Shown: positions 13,837 through 26,975, counted from the stretch's first letter. The stretch: 64,000 bases of DNA from Calonectria ilicicola (GCA_020809705.1 CP085826.1:3658001-3722000), one strand, 5' to 3'. Notes: generated by a model not told the origin, from the sequence alone. Numbers and translations are program-made.

Positions 13837-14005
13837 TGCACGCTCGACCGTTCTGCTTTTGGTATACCGACAATGGACAAACAACTACTACGACTACGGG
13901 AGGCCGGTCGTCGGGTGGGTGCCTCGTCGTTTGTGCGGTGGAACGGTGGTGGGTTTGCAACTGCCGGCGGCGGCGTTGTCGGAGGGCGTGCGCCGAAGGA
14001 GACAG

Positions 14006-14023
14006 GACAGACAGACAGACAGA
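14006..14023. repeat. CAGA tetranucleotide repeat
   Basis: Four tandem CAGA-type units in the microsatellite-rich spacer. Confidence 0.75.
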
Positions 14024-14230
14024 AAGAGGGGAGAAGAAGGGGGGGCTAACTACTGCATGTTACTGAAGGCTGGCTCTGTCCGAAAACCCGTGGCGTGTTG
14101 TCTTTCCATGTGGCTTGCTATTCAGGGCGAGACGCTAAAAGGGAAGAACAAAAATAGTTTCCACACACCCTCCTCTCTCTCCCTCTCTCGCTCCCTTCGC
14201 TCCCCTCCTCCTCATGGCGAAGAGACAGGT

Positions 14231-14264
14231 GCGGCGGCGGCGGCGGCGGCGACGGTGGTGGTGG
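14231..14264. repeat. GGC/GGT trinucleotide repeat
   Basis: About seven GGC units followed by GAC and GGT units. It translates as poly-Ala or poly-Gly in shadow frames, which explains the long but meaningless frames here. Confidence 0.8.
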
Positions 14265-15642
14265 CGGGGGGAGGGAAATCCAGTGTGTGGTTTGAGGCGC
14301 AGTTGGGGCCCTTCTCAGTTGAGGATCCTCAGTTGAGGGTTTGCCAGACAACGAATGGGGTTGGTGTTGGCGTGTGTCTCTTTTTTCTCTCTCTTAGTCT
14401 AATCCAGCGGAAACAGCGGGTTACAGAAAAAAAAAATAACACTCCAAAAAATAGACCGGATGCAACTCACTCCTTCGCGTGCCGCCTCAATTTTTTTTTA
14501 CCTTTCTGTTTTTCGGTCTTGGTCACTTTTCACTAATTCTCTGCTCTTCTGGGGTTTAGCGGAGGCTCATGACCTACATTCAGTAGTGCACAACCCCCCC
14601 CGTCTAGTCCCATGAGGGGTTGAGCACATAAGAGGAGGAAGAAAAAAAAAAACAAGGGCCCCCCCCCCTCCCAGTTGCTGTTCTGGGGAGAATCATGGCT
14701 CAAAACGTAATGGCCGATATGCACGAACAACTTGAGGCGCAAAAGAGAGTCAACCAAGAGGAAGCCCTCGGCTGGCCTTCCGGGTGGGTATGTTGCCTAT
14801 TTGGCTCGGGAGAGCAAAACCAAGAAGAGAGACATGGAGGGAGTATGCATGCATGTGTGTGCGTGGCGTCGTATCGTTCCCTCCAGCCCCGGCGGTGAGG
14901 AGGGAACAATAAATCGGCAATGGACCTTTTCTCGATATCAGACAACAGGGGTTTTTTTTTTTTTGGCAAGCAACACGCCCCCCTCCTCAGGGTTGGCCTA
15001 ATCGAGCCCTGAGGCCAGACACAATGTCTGTCAGTGATGCTGTAAACTCATCATCCTCGGTCTGTCTTATTTGTTTACGTCTATTTTTCGTAAATAAACC
15101 TTGTCAAGTGCAGCCTCCGTCCTTGGTACGACGGTGAGCCTTCACTGCTACGCTCCCTTCCCCTCTTCCCGGCCTCCTAGTTTTTGGCTTTGGCGTTGTG
15201 GCCAACATCTCGGAACCAAACTTTGTCCATGTCTCTGGGGGGTTGGGTGGGTAACTCGAGATGCGAGACACGAGACACGGAGGCTCGGCGTTGTCATCAC
15301 ACACGCAAATACACACGCGTCCACATCCGTCTTCGGTGACCGCCCCAAATTTACCAACCGCTCGCTCGACCGATCCTTCCATTCGATTGCGACATTCATA
15401 CGTGGCTGTTGTGCCAGCTCTGCTAGTTATAGTCGAAAAAAAAAAAGAAACTTCAATTGATGTGTCCAACATTCCATGGCATTACCTACGCCAATGCCCT
15501 TCTATGCCACTACCCAATTTTGATAGTACTTGAGACCATCTTTGTGAACAAATACACTGGTTTCTCTGCTTCACAAGCAAAAAAAGCCCCTAACAAATCA
15601 AATATTGGCATCCGTAGATCCATTTGCCATCTATACCAATCA

Positions 15643-18600
15643 TCAAACCTCCTCATCACTATCATCTCCCAGGAGCTCTCCCTCGTCATCATCAACCATG
15701 GAATAGTCGCCACGACCACGGGCAAAGCTGTCTCGGGTAGTAAACCGTCTCGTGCTGTTTCCCGGTAGCCACCCACCACTGCGCTCTCCACGCACTCGCT
15801 CGTACGCTCCGAAGCCAGCTCGCCACAGGCTCGAGGCCACTAGGGGCAGAGCCGCCACCACCGCTGCCACCGCCGAGATGGCGATGACGGGATACTTGAT
15901 CCATGGCTGATCGCTGTCGAATGTCGACGAGCTTTCTCCAAGCCGAATTTGTCCGAACTTGCCGCTCCAATTGCGCCATACGTACCAACCGATGGCGCCG
16001 GCGGCACCAATGGGGATGACAATAGCAAAGAAGATGGCCCAACCTGAGGTTTGACGCTTCTTCTCAAACTCGTCCTCGTGCCCTTCGCATGCGTGCTCTG
16101 TCGATGTCTTGTCCCACTCTTTGCCTCCCTTGCACGTTGTCAACGGAAGTCGACGGTAACCCGTAGGCTCAAAGTACGACGTCTCGTTGGGGTGCTGCTT
16201 GCACCAATCCGAGCCAGAGAGAGGTTGATATCCGGGCACCAGCCCGCACTGTCCATGGTTGTCAAGTTCAAAGTTGAAGGCACTAAAACAAAGTTAGCAT
16301 TCCATCTTGTCTTTAGCACGGGGGTGGGCATTGCAAACTTACCATTCGTAGTCTCGGCGAGTACATTCGCAGTTTTGGTACTTGTGTAATCGCAGGAGAT
16401 TCTCCTCATTATAACAGGCACGGTCCGTCTTCTTTCGCAAGTATGTAGCGACATGTCCGAAGAGGCAATCGTTCTCCTGGTTGGGATGCTTGGGGGACCA
16501 GAGAGTATAGTCGGAATCACCATTCTCGCTAAACTTGCATGCCTTGTCCGTCAGACCCGTGAAATCAAGGTTGACTGAAAATGGCTTGCCCTTTTCCGGC
16601 GAGCACCAGAGTAGAAAGTTCCGTGACGTGCCCGACTGCACCGTTGTCAGATCCAAGACTGTCACCTCCTCGTCTGAGAACTGGTAGTTTTCCCACGTCT
16701 TGCCTTCGTCGGTAGAGTACGAAATAGTCTTGGTTTTAGCATTGTTTCCATGGGTGGCCCGTTGAACAAGAACAATGATTGATCCTTGGTCTCCGTATTG
16801 CCAAGTCCAGTGCCCCTTTTTGACACTCTCCCAGTTGATGCCACCATCAATCGACATGAAAGTATCTGCATCCTTGATATCCTCCAGCTTGGAACCGACG
16901 TTGCCAACGCCAAAGAGCAGTCCGACTGCCGTGCTAGCCGCAAAAGTTCTCGACTTGTCATCTCGCTCGGTGTAATGGTGCAAGTGCAGTGCGCACTTCG
17001 CATCACCAGAAGAACTGCATTTATACGACTTGCCATCTGCATCCTTTCGAGGTGGTGCCAGGAAGTCCCACTCAGAGCCGTCGTTGTGCGAGATCTTGGT
17101 GTGAAGCACTTTCTTATCCTTCTTCTTGTCTGGGTTGGCTACGACGTTGATGAGGACAAGACCCTCTACTCCCTGAACTTTTTCGAAATCCACGTAGCCA
17201 TTGTCGTTGCTGTTCACATGGGAGGCGCTGAGAACGTACGTGGTGCCGTTAGAGTTACTCTTAATGATTGAGCCGGATTTATGTCCCTCAGCTTCCTGTG
17301 TGCCAACGAATAGATTGATGGCGTGGGAGGAACTGTCCAGGACCGTGTAGGAGCTCTGGTGTGTCTCGTGAAAGTTATGGGGGAAGCGTGCCGCCTCGAA
17401 GTGCTTGCCATTGATACTAGCAAGAGCATCCAGACCGCCTGCTTCTTTATCCTCACTCGAGATGAGAATGAATTCACTCATGGTTGCCATATTCTCGACT
17501 GTTCCATCGTAGAAGGCCTTGTCCTCGCGGAAAAAGTCGTTGCTAGTTGCAATGGTCTTGTCGCCAGTGTTCTTCTCATCCTTGTGAGCGAGACAAACAA
17601 CCTGTTTGATAGAACGATCTGTAAACTTGTAGGCTGTGTTTCCGGTAAACTCGCACTTGGATACAGAGCGCAGCATTGTGGTCCAGTTGTCTCCACGGTC
17701 TGTAGAGATCGACGCTTCGCGAATACAATCTTTGCTTCCTGAAACCTCACCGCACTTTTCACCAATCCAGATCAGCCAATCCTTCTTATCTGGATGGAAG
17801 CTAATGGAGTTGACCCCTGACACTGGCTTGGATGGAGCCTCGAAGCTGTGGAAACTCTCACCCCGATCAATCGTGTAAATAACCTTTTCCGACACTGTGG
17901 TGAAAAAGATTACCTCCTTGAAGACGTCGTGCTGGTGGATGTTTCGAATGTCCTCCTTTTCTAGGATGCGTTTCCATGTTTTACCCTGATCGGTAGTCCT
18001 CCACAAAAGGTTGTCTACCTCCTTCCCGTCAATGCTCAGCTTAAAGGGTCGGACGATCACAGTCTCCGTCTTCCCTGACTTAGCATCGCCGTTATCAAGG
18101 TAGTACTTGTCAAAGTCACTGAACTTTGTATCAAATTCAACTTTCTTATGTGTAATTTTTCCGCTCGCAGGGGCGCTGGGCGGCTTGCTACCCCCATCTG
18201 AGCTGCCCCCTTCGGAGCACTTGCGCTCTGTCGTATCATCCTTCTGTGATCCGCTCTTTCGCTTGCAAGTGTCTCCTGGAATCAGTCTCCAGCCAGATGA
18301 ACCCATGAATTTGTCGTCACCCTTTGAGCAGGAACCATCTGGGATAGGAATAGCGCCCGCTTGCTTACAAACGCTTCGGTCTTCCGAGTCTCTCTGAAAG
18401 TTGTAGTCGCATTCAAAGTCCGCATCAGTACACTCGCAATCCTCCGTCTTGGCAACAGGGTCTTCCCAATTGCTGAGCACGAAGCAATCCGCATCCTTCT
18501 TGCGGCGACGATAGGTTTGCTTGTGACCCATGATGCAGGTCGGCTTGCCATCTTTGTCGACTCGAGCATACCAATCTTCCATATCCTTGTCCTTGTCGCA

Positions 18601-20265
18601 CTTTCGCTTATTGAGAGCGGTGAAATCGATATTGAACATGTAATATGACCCCTCATTCTCGCCCAATAGGATAAACTTGGGGCTAGTTGAATCAGTTGCC
18701 GTGGTCAAAATATCCGGCTTGATGGCGAGTTTGCCTGGAAGAGTGACGGATTCCCAGTTATCACCGTGGTCAAGGGAGTACGAGAATTCAGTGACATCCT
18801 TTTTGGTGGTATCTTTAACCGCGACAAGGATTGAGCCGGAATCACCAAACTCATACTTATGGGGACCATCCAACGCCTTCTTCCACGTCATTCCAGCATT
18901 ATCCGAAACGAACAAATTGGACTCAGAAAATTTGGACAGAGATTTCCCTGTATTTCCGTTACCCATGACCAAACCTGGGGCTGGGCTTGAGAACACTCTG
19001 CCGGTATTATCAAGCTGAGTCACAGAGTGCAAATGAACCCTCTCTTTGTCAGCTGTGATCTCCTGGAATGTCCTACCATCATCAAAGGTAATCTCAGTGA
19101 CAACGACTTTGTCAGCGCCCTTCTCATCCACCTCCTTTCCATTGTCAACCTTGTTGACTAAGAAAACGCCTTGAATACCACTAATCTTCTCAAAGTCTAC
19201 ATGACCTTTCGAATTGCGATTGGTGTAAGGTAGGTTTTCAGTGAAGAAAGTACCGTTGGAATTGCTAGTAAACAGGACGCCCATAGGTCTAGAAGGATGA
19301 GAAGTCATGACATCGACTTGAATGCTGTAGTTTGTACTCTCCAGCACCGTGTATGACTCTTGATTGATCTGATGGGAATGGTCGTGGTTGTCGGCGGATG
19401 GGAATACAGCTCGGTGCCACTTCAAAGTGTCATCGGTGACGTAAAGGGCCATTTCATCACTGTTTGGGGAAGTAGCAGCGACCAAGATGAACTTCTTGAC
19501 AGTTGCGAGGTTTACGATGCCAGAAACGCCCTTGTTGGTGTCGAGATTGGGCTCGAATTCTTGCTGCGCGCCTGAAACCGTCACAAAGAAGTCGTCGGAA
19601 ATGGATAGCCGCTGGTCATCTTTGAAGAGCGACATTGGACTAGATGTAATACATAAAGTCCTGTCCTTATCCGTGGTTTCCTGACCAGTGGTGAATTCCT
19701 TGGTCGACTTGGCCCACCAACACCCCGCGGTCGAGGAGCGGAGTGTCTTGACAGACTTGAAACCGTCGGTAGTATATGTCGCCTCTTCAGCATCGCACCA
19801 AAGGCCTTCACACCTGATACCATTGAAGATAATGCGATCTGTGTCGTCGGCGTGGAAAACCATGACATGGGGTTGATACGGACTGGGATAGGTCCCGCTA
19901 CTGAACTCGGACCATGTCTCGCCGCGATCCGTTGTCTTGTAGTGCTTGGTCTCTTGTGTGAGAACGAAGGCAGTCTTGGGCTCGTAAGGGTGCATGACCA
20001 GCATTGAGGCGTAGCCCTCAGGAATCCCCTTTACAACGCTCCATTTGGCATCTTTTTTAGAGTCGTCGATTCGGTAGATGTTTCGTTCTTCGACGTCGTG
20101 AAAAACCGTCACATCACTATCTTCAAAATAGTTGATGTTGAGCGGTGGGTGTTTAAATTCTTGGTACTTGACGCTTGGTTGTTCTCCCTTTGCGATGACG
20201 GCGACCCAGAAGAGGGACAGCAAGAGGATGCGCCATGAGGCTGCAGCCCTGCCTGCGGCCCTCAT
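15643..20265 (-). CDS. VPS10: vacuolar protein sorting receptor Vps10 (sortilin family)
   Basis: Type I sorting receptor that carries vacuolar hydrolases such as carboxypeptidase Y from the late Golgi to endosomes. Exons are 20265-16343 and 16282-15643, joined at a Cys codon (CTRRDYE then CAFNFELDN), giving 1520 aa, normal for fungal Vps10. Residues 1-27 form a signal peptide. Two tandem sortilin domains follow (about 28-690 and 725-1370), each with Asp-box repeats (TTDRGETW, SDNAGMTW, SLDHGDNW; TTDQGKTW, STDRGDNW, SIDGGINW, STDEGKTW) and a Cys-rich 10CC module. A membrane helix lies at about 1388-1410. A second hydrophobic segment lies at about 1437-1460, as in many fungal homologues. The C-terminal tail is acidic (DDDEGELLGDDSDEEV) and fits adaptor or retromer recognition. 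The single 60-nt intron has a clear GCTAAC branch site. Confidence 0.96.
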
Positions 20266-23200
20266 TGTTGCAGCGAAGCGAGAGCTATCAGAATCATGAA
20301 GGAGATGGTAGAGGAGGAGCGTAAAGCTATAGGCCGGATGGACCGAGAGGTTCGGGGGTTCGGGGAGGCTGCAATGAGGCGCGCGATGGTATCTGCATTC
20401 GTTGATGGAAATGGTGATGAATCTTGGGACACGACACTCGCATCCACGCGTAGTGTAGGCAGCTGGAACCTAGTGTGGCGCAGAGCTCCCCGCCACAGCC
20501 ACGTCATTCTGAGCATCCGTGTGGCTTCCAAACACGAGTTTCAGGACGGCCCATTCTCCGCCACTAACAGCATTGCGATTGAAGCTGGAGGGAACTGGAC
20601 GTGATTTGGATGATTCGTACGAAAAGAGCAATTGGTTCTCAAACAGGCACATGGCGATGTTGAAAAGATGGATCCATGACACATGCTCGGGTTGAGGTCG
20701 ATCTTATGAGGTAAGTGGGTAGGAGAAAACGTCCACTACTGACAGCAAACATGCAGCAAACACACAGGTAGACAATAATGCCAAATAGGGAGAACGAGCG
20801 CATTTTCTATTAAACACAAGCATTTCATCATGGAAACTCTACTTCAGGCTTATCTCCGTATACAAGATTTCTCCGTTCATTCTTTGCCTCTTTACATATC
20901 TGTCGTTTCTGTCCTAGTGCCTTATGTCTGTCCTCCACTCCAAGCTCCAGAAAACATCTGTGCACCGTCCAGGTTCCGAGTGCCAGGAGCGGGTATGCAG
21001 GTACTGTATGTGCATCGCATCGCATCGGTCGAATTTGACAAATTACCAACCCTTGGAGCTAATACCCGTCCCCATGTTCCCCTAGGGCTCCATAACAGTG
21101 GTACATATACTCTGTAGACACTCTTGGCTCAAGCATTTGGGCAAACAAGGATTCCGTAGAGCACGCGGCCAAATTTACACCAATATCGATGGGTGGGGAA
21201 GCGCATTATCCTTGACAACGGAAGCTCCCTGTCATGGTGATTGAGGTACATTGCATTCTCGATCCACGACAGCGATGTCAGGTGGCTTGTGCTTGATTTA
21301 TTCATGTGTGTAAATAGAACACGAGAGGGTGCTAGCCCTTTAGAGTGCTTGCTTGTTGAAAAGCTGCCCGGAGTGCAATGCACCCCTTGAAAGATTGTGC
21401 CCTGCTGCTTTTTCATCTTCAGCACAACAAAACTCAACTGCTCCAAAACATCAAATTAGGAGCCAGAAAAAGAAAAGAAACGTGGTGCATCTAATTTCTT
21501 TATTTTCATTTGTATATTATCTACCTATGAATTCATAAACTAGATGAGGGATGCTGGAAATAGGTAGATGTGTATAAGTAAATTCAAGGATTGTTTGGGC
21601 TGGACTAGGTGAGCCATCAATCCTCGTCTGAAGGCTGAAGGGTAGCAGACTAGCAGCCTAGCAGGGAAAAAAGCTGTGGAGGTGGGCGAGAGCGTTGTTA
21701 GTGTCTAATGGCGCCAGGTATGAAACACAGTGGGTCTTTCATCCTGAAGGTACTGGGCTGTGAGAGAGTGAGACCACCTTGCCTCTTTCGGACGTAGGCA
21801 AGTGGCATGCCAAGCCTTCGGGAAGTCGATACCTAAATGGAACATGTTAGCATTAAATGGCACTAATTATGCCTGATTGATGATGTTTTTGGAAACCCGA
21901 AAAGTCAATCAGAAGCAGTGAAAAGTAAATTAATGGTCATGCATTCGCGGAGGTCCCCAGAAATTACCGAAAAGAAAGACAGAAAAGGAAAAATAAAATC
22001 TTGTTTACTTTGAGCGGGCGCGCTAGTCTCAAGTCTGATAGCCCGCTCCTTTGACGTGCATCGAGCCCCATCTCCAAAGGCTATCCATATCCGGTACTTA
22101 ATGTCACTTGGCCTCAATGGCTCGGCTAACCATGACGAGGAGGATGAGCAACGGCGTAGGCAGAGGCGGCACAGGACGGCAAAAGGGCAAAGAAATCAGG
22201 TTTGATTGATGCTGTGCCGATGCGTCATCACACCCTGCAAACCCTAGCAGCTGGGGCTGGAGGGGATGGACTTGATTGCCAAATTTGTCACTTGGTACTG
22301 ACGTCCGGGGTTGGATCATCAAACGACGGCCGGTACCTGCATGGCATGTACCTCTCGTCCCCTCCCCGAGAGGAGCCAGGGGAGATTGCTAGCTTCATGC
22401 GCGCCCCGGCTATGATATGCGCCTGGCCTGCATCCAGCGCACGCTCAGCCTGGATGTGATTGCATTTGGATGGAAAATGCTTCTGAGGGCATTGCGCACC
22501 CGGCGCGCATAATGCGCTAGGGGCTGACTCTTGCATGCGAGTGTGTTGGTGGTTGTTGTTGTTGTCGCGAAAGCGCCGGAGGAGGGGCTCCGGATCGGGC
22601 AACTGGAGAGAAGGTTCTCTCCCATGGAAACTTGCGCCGAGCAGTACGGAACATGGCAAGGAAAAGAGGACGAATCCTCTCAACAAGGGAAGCCAGTCCT
22701 TTCATTTACATCCCGACCTCACTCTTGGTTCCTAAAGCCGAACTACCCCGAAGCACAGACGTCAGGCCCCCCCCCTTATTATTTTTACCTATGCGCCTTA
22801 CAGACGTGCACCTTGCAGCAGCTCCAAACACAGTTTAGACAGCGGGAGCTTTGATCGACCCAAGCTCGGAGAGTACAGGGGCTGGTACCAACAGGAAGGT
22901 ACTTGTCGTGGAGGTTTCGCAGACCCTGGCACAGCCGTTACCAGACCCTCCACCCTCACCCTCTCGCTGCCCTCACGGTCCCCAAAGACCCGACGACCCC
23001 AGAGCCCCAAGACCCAAAAGAGTCGAGTGATCCCACCCTCACTACTCCACGTGCTTGTTGTTTTCTTTTCTTTCCTTTACCTTTCTCCCCCCGTCTCCAT
23101 CCCCGTCCTCATCCTCGTCTGTTTTGTCGCTCCCTTTTACTATACAACCTCCAGCTTTCGCTGTACCCCTCGCTTCCCCGTCGTCGCTTTGCGCCGCGGC

Positions 23201-23281
23201 TTTATCCCCCCCTCCTCTACATTGTAGACGACACTCCTCCACGCTCCTTCAACAGTCGCGCAAGCATCGCCCTCTTTCGCC
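20266..23281. other. spacer holding two divergent promoters
   Basis: It lies upstream of both VPS10 and the NTF2-repeat gene. The last 490 nt before 23282 contain no ATG on the plus strand and become strongly C/T-rich, which looks like a leader. A poly-C run lies near 22770. No gene was recognised in the rest. Confidence 0.5.
22794..23281 (+). promoter_or_regulatory. pyrimidine-rich ATG-free leader of NTF2-repeat gene
   Basis: From just after the ATG at 22791 to the start codon at 23282 there is no ATG on the plus strand. The last 250 nt are dominated by C and T. This is the usual look of a core promoter plus 5' UTR of a well-expressed filamentous-fungal gene. Confidence 0.5.
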
Positions 23282-25845
23282 ATGGCGGCCACTTACAAGC
23301 AGTTCCTGGCTGGACCAACCTCGTCGCTCCTGGCTGACAATGCGTCGCTGCACTATATCACCACCACCACGTCCGTCGTCGGCGCAACCGAGATAATCAA
23401 GCACTTCAACATCCTGCAGAAGCAGGTGACCAAGGAGAAGGAGGAGATCTTCAACATTGTTGATGGCGGAAACGCTATCGTGCTTGAAGTCGATACTGGC
23501 CTTGCTTTTGAAACCAGCGGCGGCCCTTATCTCCCCGGCCTCGATGACAACTTCTTGTCCTCGCGCCTTGTCTACCTTCCAATTGTTCGTGACCGATTTC
23601 AATGTGACTACGGCTCCTTCGGCCCCATGCTAACTTACTTGCCTTGTTCTAGACTCACTTTGTGTCTTTCGATGGAGATGGCAAGATTCTTCAGATCCGC
23701 CTCCAATGGGATCAGGGTTCTCTGCTGAAGCAAATAGAGATCATCGGAAAGACCGGTCGCAACTGGCCCATCGTCGATAGCAGAGAGCAAATCTCTTTTA
23801 TCCAGGCCTGTCTTAAGACCTCGGGCACTATGGATGCCCCCCCTCCCTCCCATAACGAGAATCTCGCAAGGGCTCGAGGTAACACGGCCAATGCCTTCCG
23901 CGATCCCCACGCATCCCTAAAGCTCTTTGGCCCCCGCGAAGAGATCGAAGCTGAGCTGCCCGCCGCCGTCGTGTCGCCGTATGCCGGTAGCCGACCTCAA
24001 CAGCGTTCCTTCACTGAGATCCTAGGTGACGAGCCCGTTGACGACGGCTCACCAAGTGCGAACCGTCACCGATCCATGTCGCCCAGCAAGGGTGGCCAGG
24101 GTAAGAACTTCCAACCTTCACGTATCTTTGATGGCCAGCAGCACCACGAAGACGATGAAGAAGATGAGCCCGAGCCCAAGGGCAACCGCTTCATTCGCCC
24201 CAACCCCAAGAAATTCTCCCACTTTGACTTCGTCGATGGCAGTGACCCCCGAGACGCCCCTCAGCCCGGCCAATTGTTCGACGACAGACCCAAGTCTAAG
24301 CACGACAGCCAATGGTCTTTCGATGATTTCGTGACCCCTCAAAAGATTAAGCCTTCCAAAACATTGCGCACTCAAGACGTACGCCACTGGGACACTGACA
24401 AAGAGACTACTATTGGCGAAACCCCCGTGCATCTTGCCGCTCGGCCCCGACGCGACGCCGAGACCCACTTCGAGCTCCAAGATGACGGTGAGAGAGTACC
24501 CCAGCCTCCGCGCCCTAATGCCAAACCCAGAGGCTTCACCCACAATGAAGGTTTAGGACTGTATAAGAACCAGCTGTTTGACAAACAAGATTCAGATTCA
24601 GGTCCCGATCGAGCCCTCGGTAACATTACCAACGTCAAGAATCGTGGCAAAGACTTTGATCCTCACTTCGACATCACCGACGATTCGCCCTCCCAACCCG
24701 AACGCTTCCAACCTCTCCCTGAAGGTCGCAAGAAAGCTGTCAAGATGATGAACGCCAACTGGTCTGCCTACGACAAGTCTCCTGCCGTCAAGAAGGAGAA
24801 CCGGGTCGGAAACGACAACGGAATCCACATTGCAGGTGACGGCATGGGAGGACGCAGGGGAACCGACCGTGGCTGGCTCTACGGCGAGGAAGAAGAGGAG
24901 GCACCTCAACATGTCCCTACCCGCAAGGCCAATGCCGGTCCCAACTCCGGCGCCAACCCCAAGGACACGCGAATTCACATCGCTGGTGATGGTATGGGTG
25001 GCAAGAGCGGAACTCAACGAACCTACCTTGGGGCAGAATCCGATGATGAACTCCCCCAGGCTGTTCCCGGCCGAAGACAGGGCCACGTCGACCGTGCTGA
25101 GCCCAAGCAGGGCCGCATCCACATTGCTGGTGACGGCATGGGGGGCAAGAGCGGAACCGAACGAAACTATCTCGGTGCCGGTTCAGACGATGAGCTTCCC
25201 CAGGCCGTCCCCGGCCGAAAGCAGGGCCACGTCGACCGTGCTGAGCCCAAGCAAGGCCGTATCCACATTGCTGGTGACGGCATGGGGGGCAAGAGCGGAA
25301 CCGAACGAAACTATCTCGGTGCCGGTTCAGACGATGAGCTTCCCCAGGCCGTCCCCGGCCGAAAGCAGGGCCACGTCGACCGTGCTGAGCCCAAGCAAGG
25401 CCGTATCCACATTGCTGGTGACGGCATGGGAGGCAAGAGTGGAACCGAACGAAACTATCTAGGTGCTGGGTCAGACGATGAACTTCCCCAGGCTGTCCCA
25501 GGCCGAAAGCAGGGTCACGTCGACCGTGCTGAGCCCAAGCAGGGCCGTATCCACATTGGTGGTGATGGCATGGGCGGCAAAAGGGGCACTGGCCGCAACA
25601 TCCTAGGTGCTGATTCCGATGATGAGGAGCAGCCCCAGGCTGTTCCTGGCCGCAAGCCTGGCAACGTTGACCGCCCCGAGCCTAAGCAGGGCCGCATCCA
25701 CATCGCGGGCGATGGTATGGGAGGCAAGAAGGGAACTGATCGCGACTGGCTGTACGGTGGTGACGAGGACGAGAACCAGGATCCTTTCCCTGCCGCTCGA
25801 AAGCAGCCCGCCGCTGCCGCCAAGAAGGACTTTTGGGACTTCTAA
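23282..25845 (+). CDS. NTF2-like domain protein with seven tandem GDGMGG repeats
   Basis: Exons 23282-23584 and 23653-25845 give 831 aa. The start ATG is in a CGCCATGG context. Residues about 10-155 form an NTF2-like fold of a fungal family: SLLADNASLHYITTTTS, GATEIIKHFN, PYLPGLDDNFLSSRLV, LPITHFVSFDGDGKI, IRLQWDQGSLLKQIE and IGKTGRNWPI. The middle is charged and disordered, with an acidic run EDDEEDEPEP. From about residue 491 to the end there are seven copies of an IHIAGDGMGG unit, mostly 48 aa apart, with a K/R-SGT motif and an SDDELPQAVPGR spacer. The protein ends KKDFWDF. There is no signal peptide or membrane helix, so it is probably cytosolic or nuclear. Function is unknown. The donor GTTCGT is non-standard, but phase and homologous-looking sequence support the junction. 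Confidence 0.85.
24820..25792 (+). repeat. in-gene minisatellite, seven units of about 144 bp
   Basis: Units begin at 24820, 24970, 25114, 25258, 25402, 25546 and 25693. The central three encode identical 48-aa peptides. The units at 25114 and 25258 differ at a single base; the unit at 25402 differs at about ten bases, all synonymous. The outer units are more diverged. This is the pattern of recent internal duplication in the centre of an array under protein-level constraint. Confidence 0.93.
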
Positions 25846-26975
25846 GCAACGGGCATTCGAGCATGAGGGATTGCCAGAATACCCATGATGCCTGACGGCC
25901 TCTTCGGCGTTTCAACCACTTCTTTCTGTGTTTTTTCATTGAAGCCCCCTTTTAACGATTGTATGTTACATGTCACTCATGAGGAATCAGTCCCGCCGTC
26001 TTTTTCCCTTGGAAAAGACAAGACCCGACAGGGGAACTTGAGCCTTAGGTTTTTACTAGTATTTTTTTTTTTGTGTCATTTTTCCTAATCTTCTCTTCTC
26101 TGCCCCTTGCGGCCTCAATGTCTGGCGTTGGGAACACATGAGGTGAAGTGGGAGAAAAGGAGTTGATCCCTGAGAATGATTTAGTTTGGGTTGTTGTTGG
26201 CCGCGTGCCGTCTGAATGGAACACGATAGACGCAGCAGCACTTTGCACATGGATATCCCCTCTAGAAGCTCAATTTAGATTGATTATCGACCTTTGTACT
26301 TGTTAATTTGTTTTCCCGGTTGCATATGATCTGGCCCTGTGTCTAAAAATATGACTGTTCCCAGTGTCGGTAGTCCACAAAGAGCCCACAACCACGTTCG
26401 CTTCTCCACCCCGCATCAGGGTTAGGTTCGTCTAAAGTCTCATGCCCCTGAACACGCCCACCTTGAACTCCGACATCATCACAGATCTTTCGATTCATGC
26501 AGGGGCCACGAACTTGATCAATCCAAATAATTGCAGGTATCATAATTACTGGTAGCGCAGTCTTCTTTCTGCGAGTACGTGGTCGGTTGAATAATCCAAA
26601 CATTAACTAACCTCTTCTTTTTTTTTTTCCCTCTCTTTCATGCCCATTATCACATACAAGAGGTGGCCCAAGTGCAAGTATTTCCTGTTCCCCATTTAAC
26701 CTTCCCTGACGACATTTGGGTCCAAGCACCAACCCACGCCATCAGTCGCTTAGATCCTATGGGGATCCCATGCCCATTCCGTCATACCAAGAACGCCATA
26801 ATCCGACCAAACAAAGTCTGATGGGTATCTTCGCTTGTCAAACCCAGCAACGCCGCTTACCCAGTGCGGCGTTGCTTATCCCTTCCTACGCCAAAATAAT
26901 ATCCAAATAATCATACAGCAAAGGCGCACGTCATGAACCACATGTCTTCATCGGCCGTTTCGTCTTCAGTGTTCC
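25846..26975. other. spacer between convergent genes
   Basis: It contains the 3' ends of the NTF2-repeat gene and the permease gene. Short T-runs occur at about 26064-26072 and 26624-26632. No gene was recognised. Confidence 0.5.

Larger units (their letters stand above)
12322..15642. other. microsatellite-rich spacer between convergent genes
   Basis: This 3.3-kb stretch separates the 3' ends of two convergent genes. It contains CA/GCAC, GA, CAGA and GGC/GGT tracts, poly-A and poly-C runs and long purine or pyrimidine stretches. Open frames here are low-complexity translations and are not credible as proteins. Long 3' UTRs or a non-coding RNA are possible but not shown. Confidence 0.5.

Noticed and set aside
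13859..14536. 225-aa open frame
   Set aside because: It runs through GGC/GGT, CAGA and poly-A tracts and reads as low-complexity sequence.
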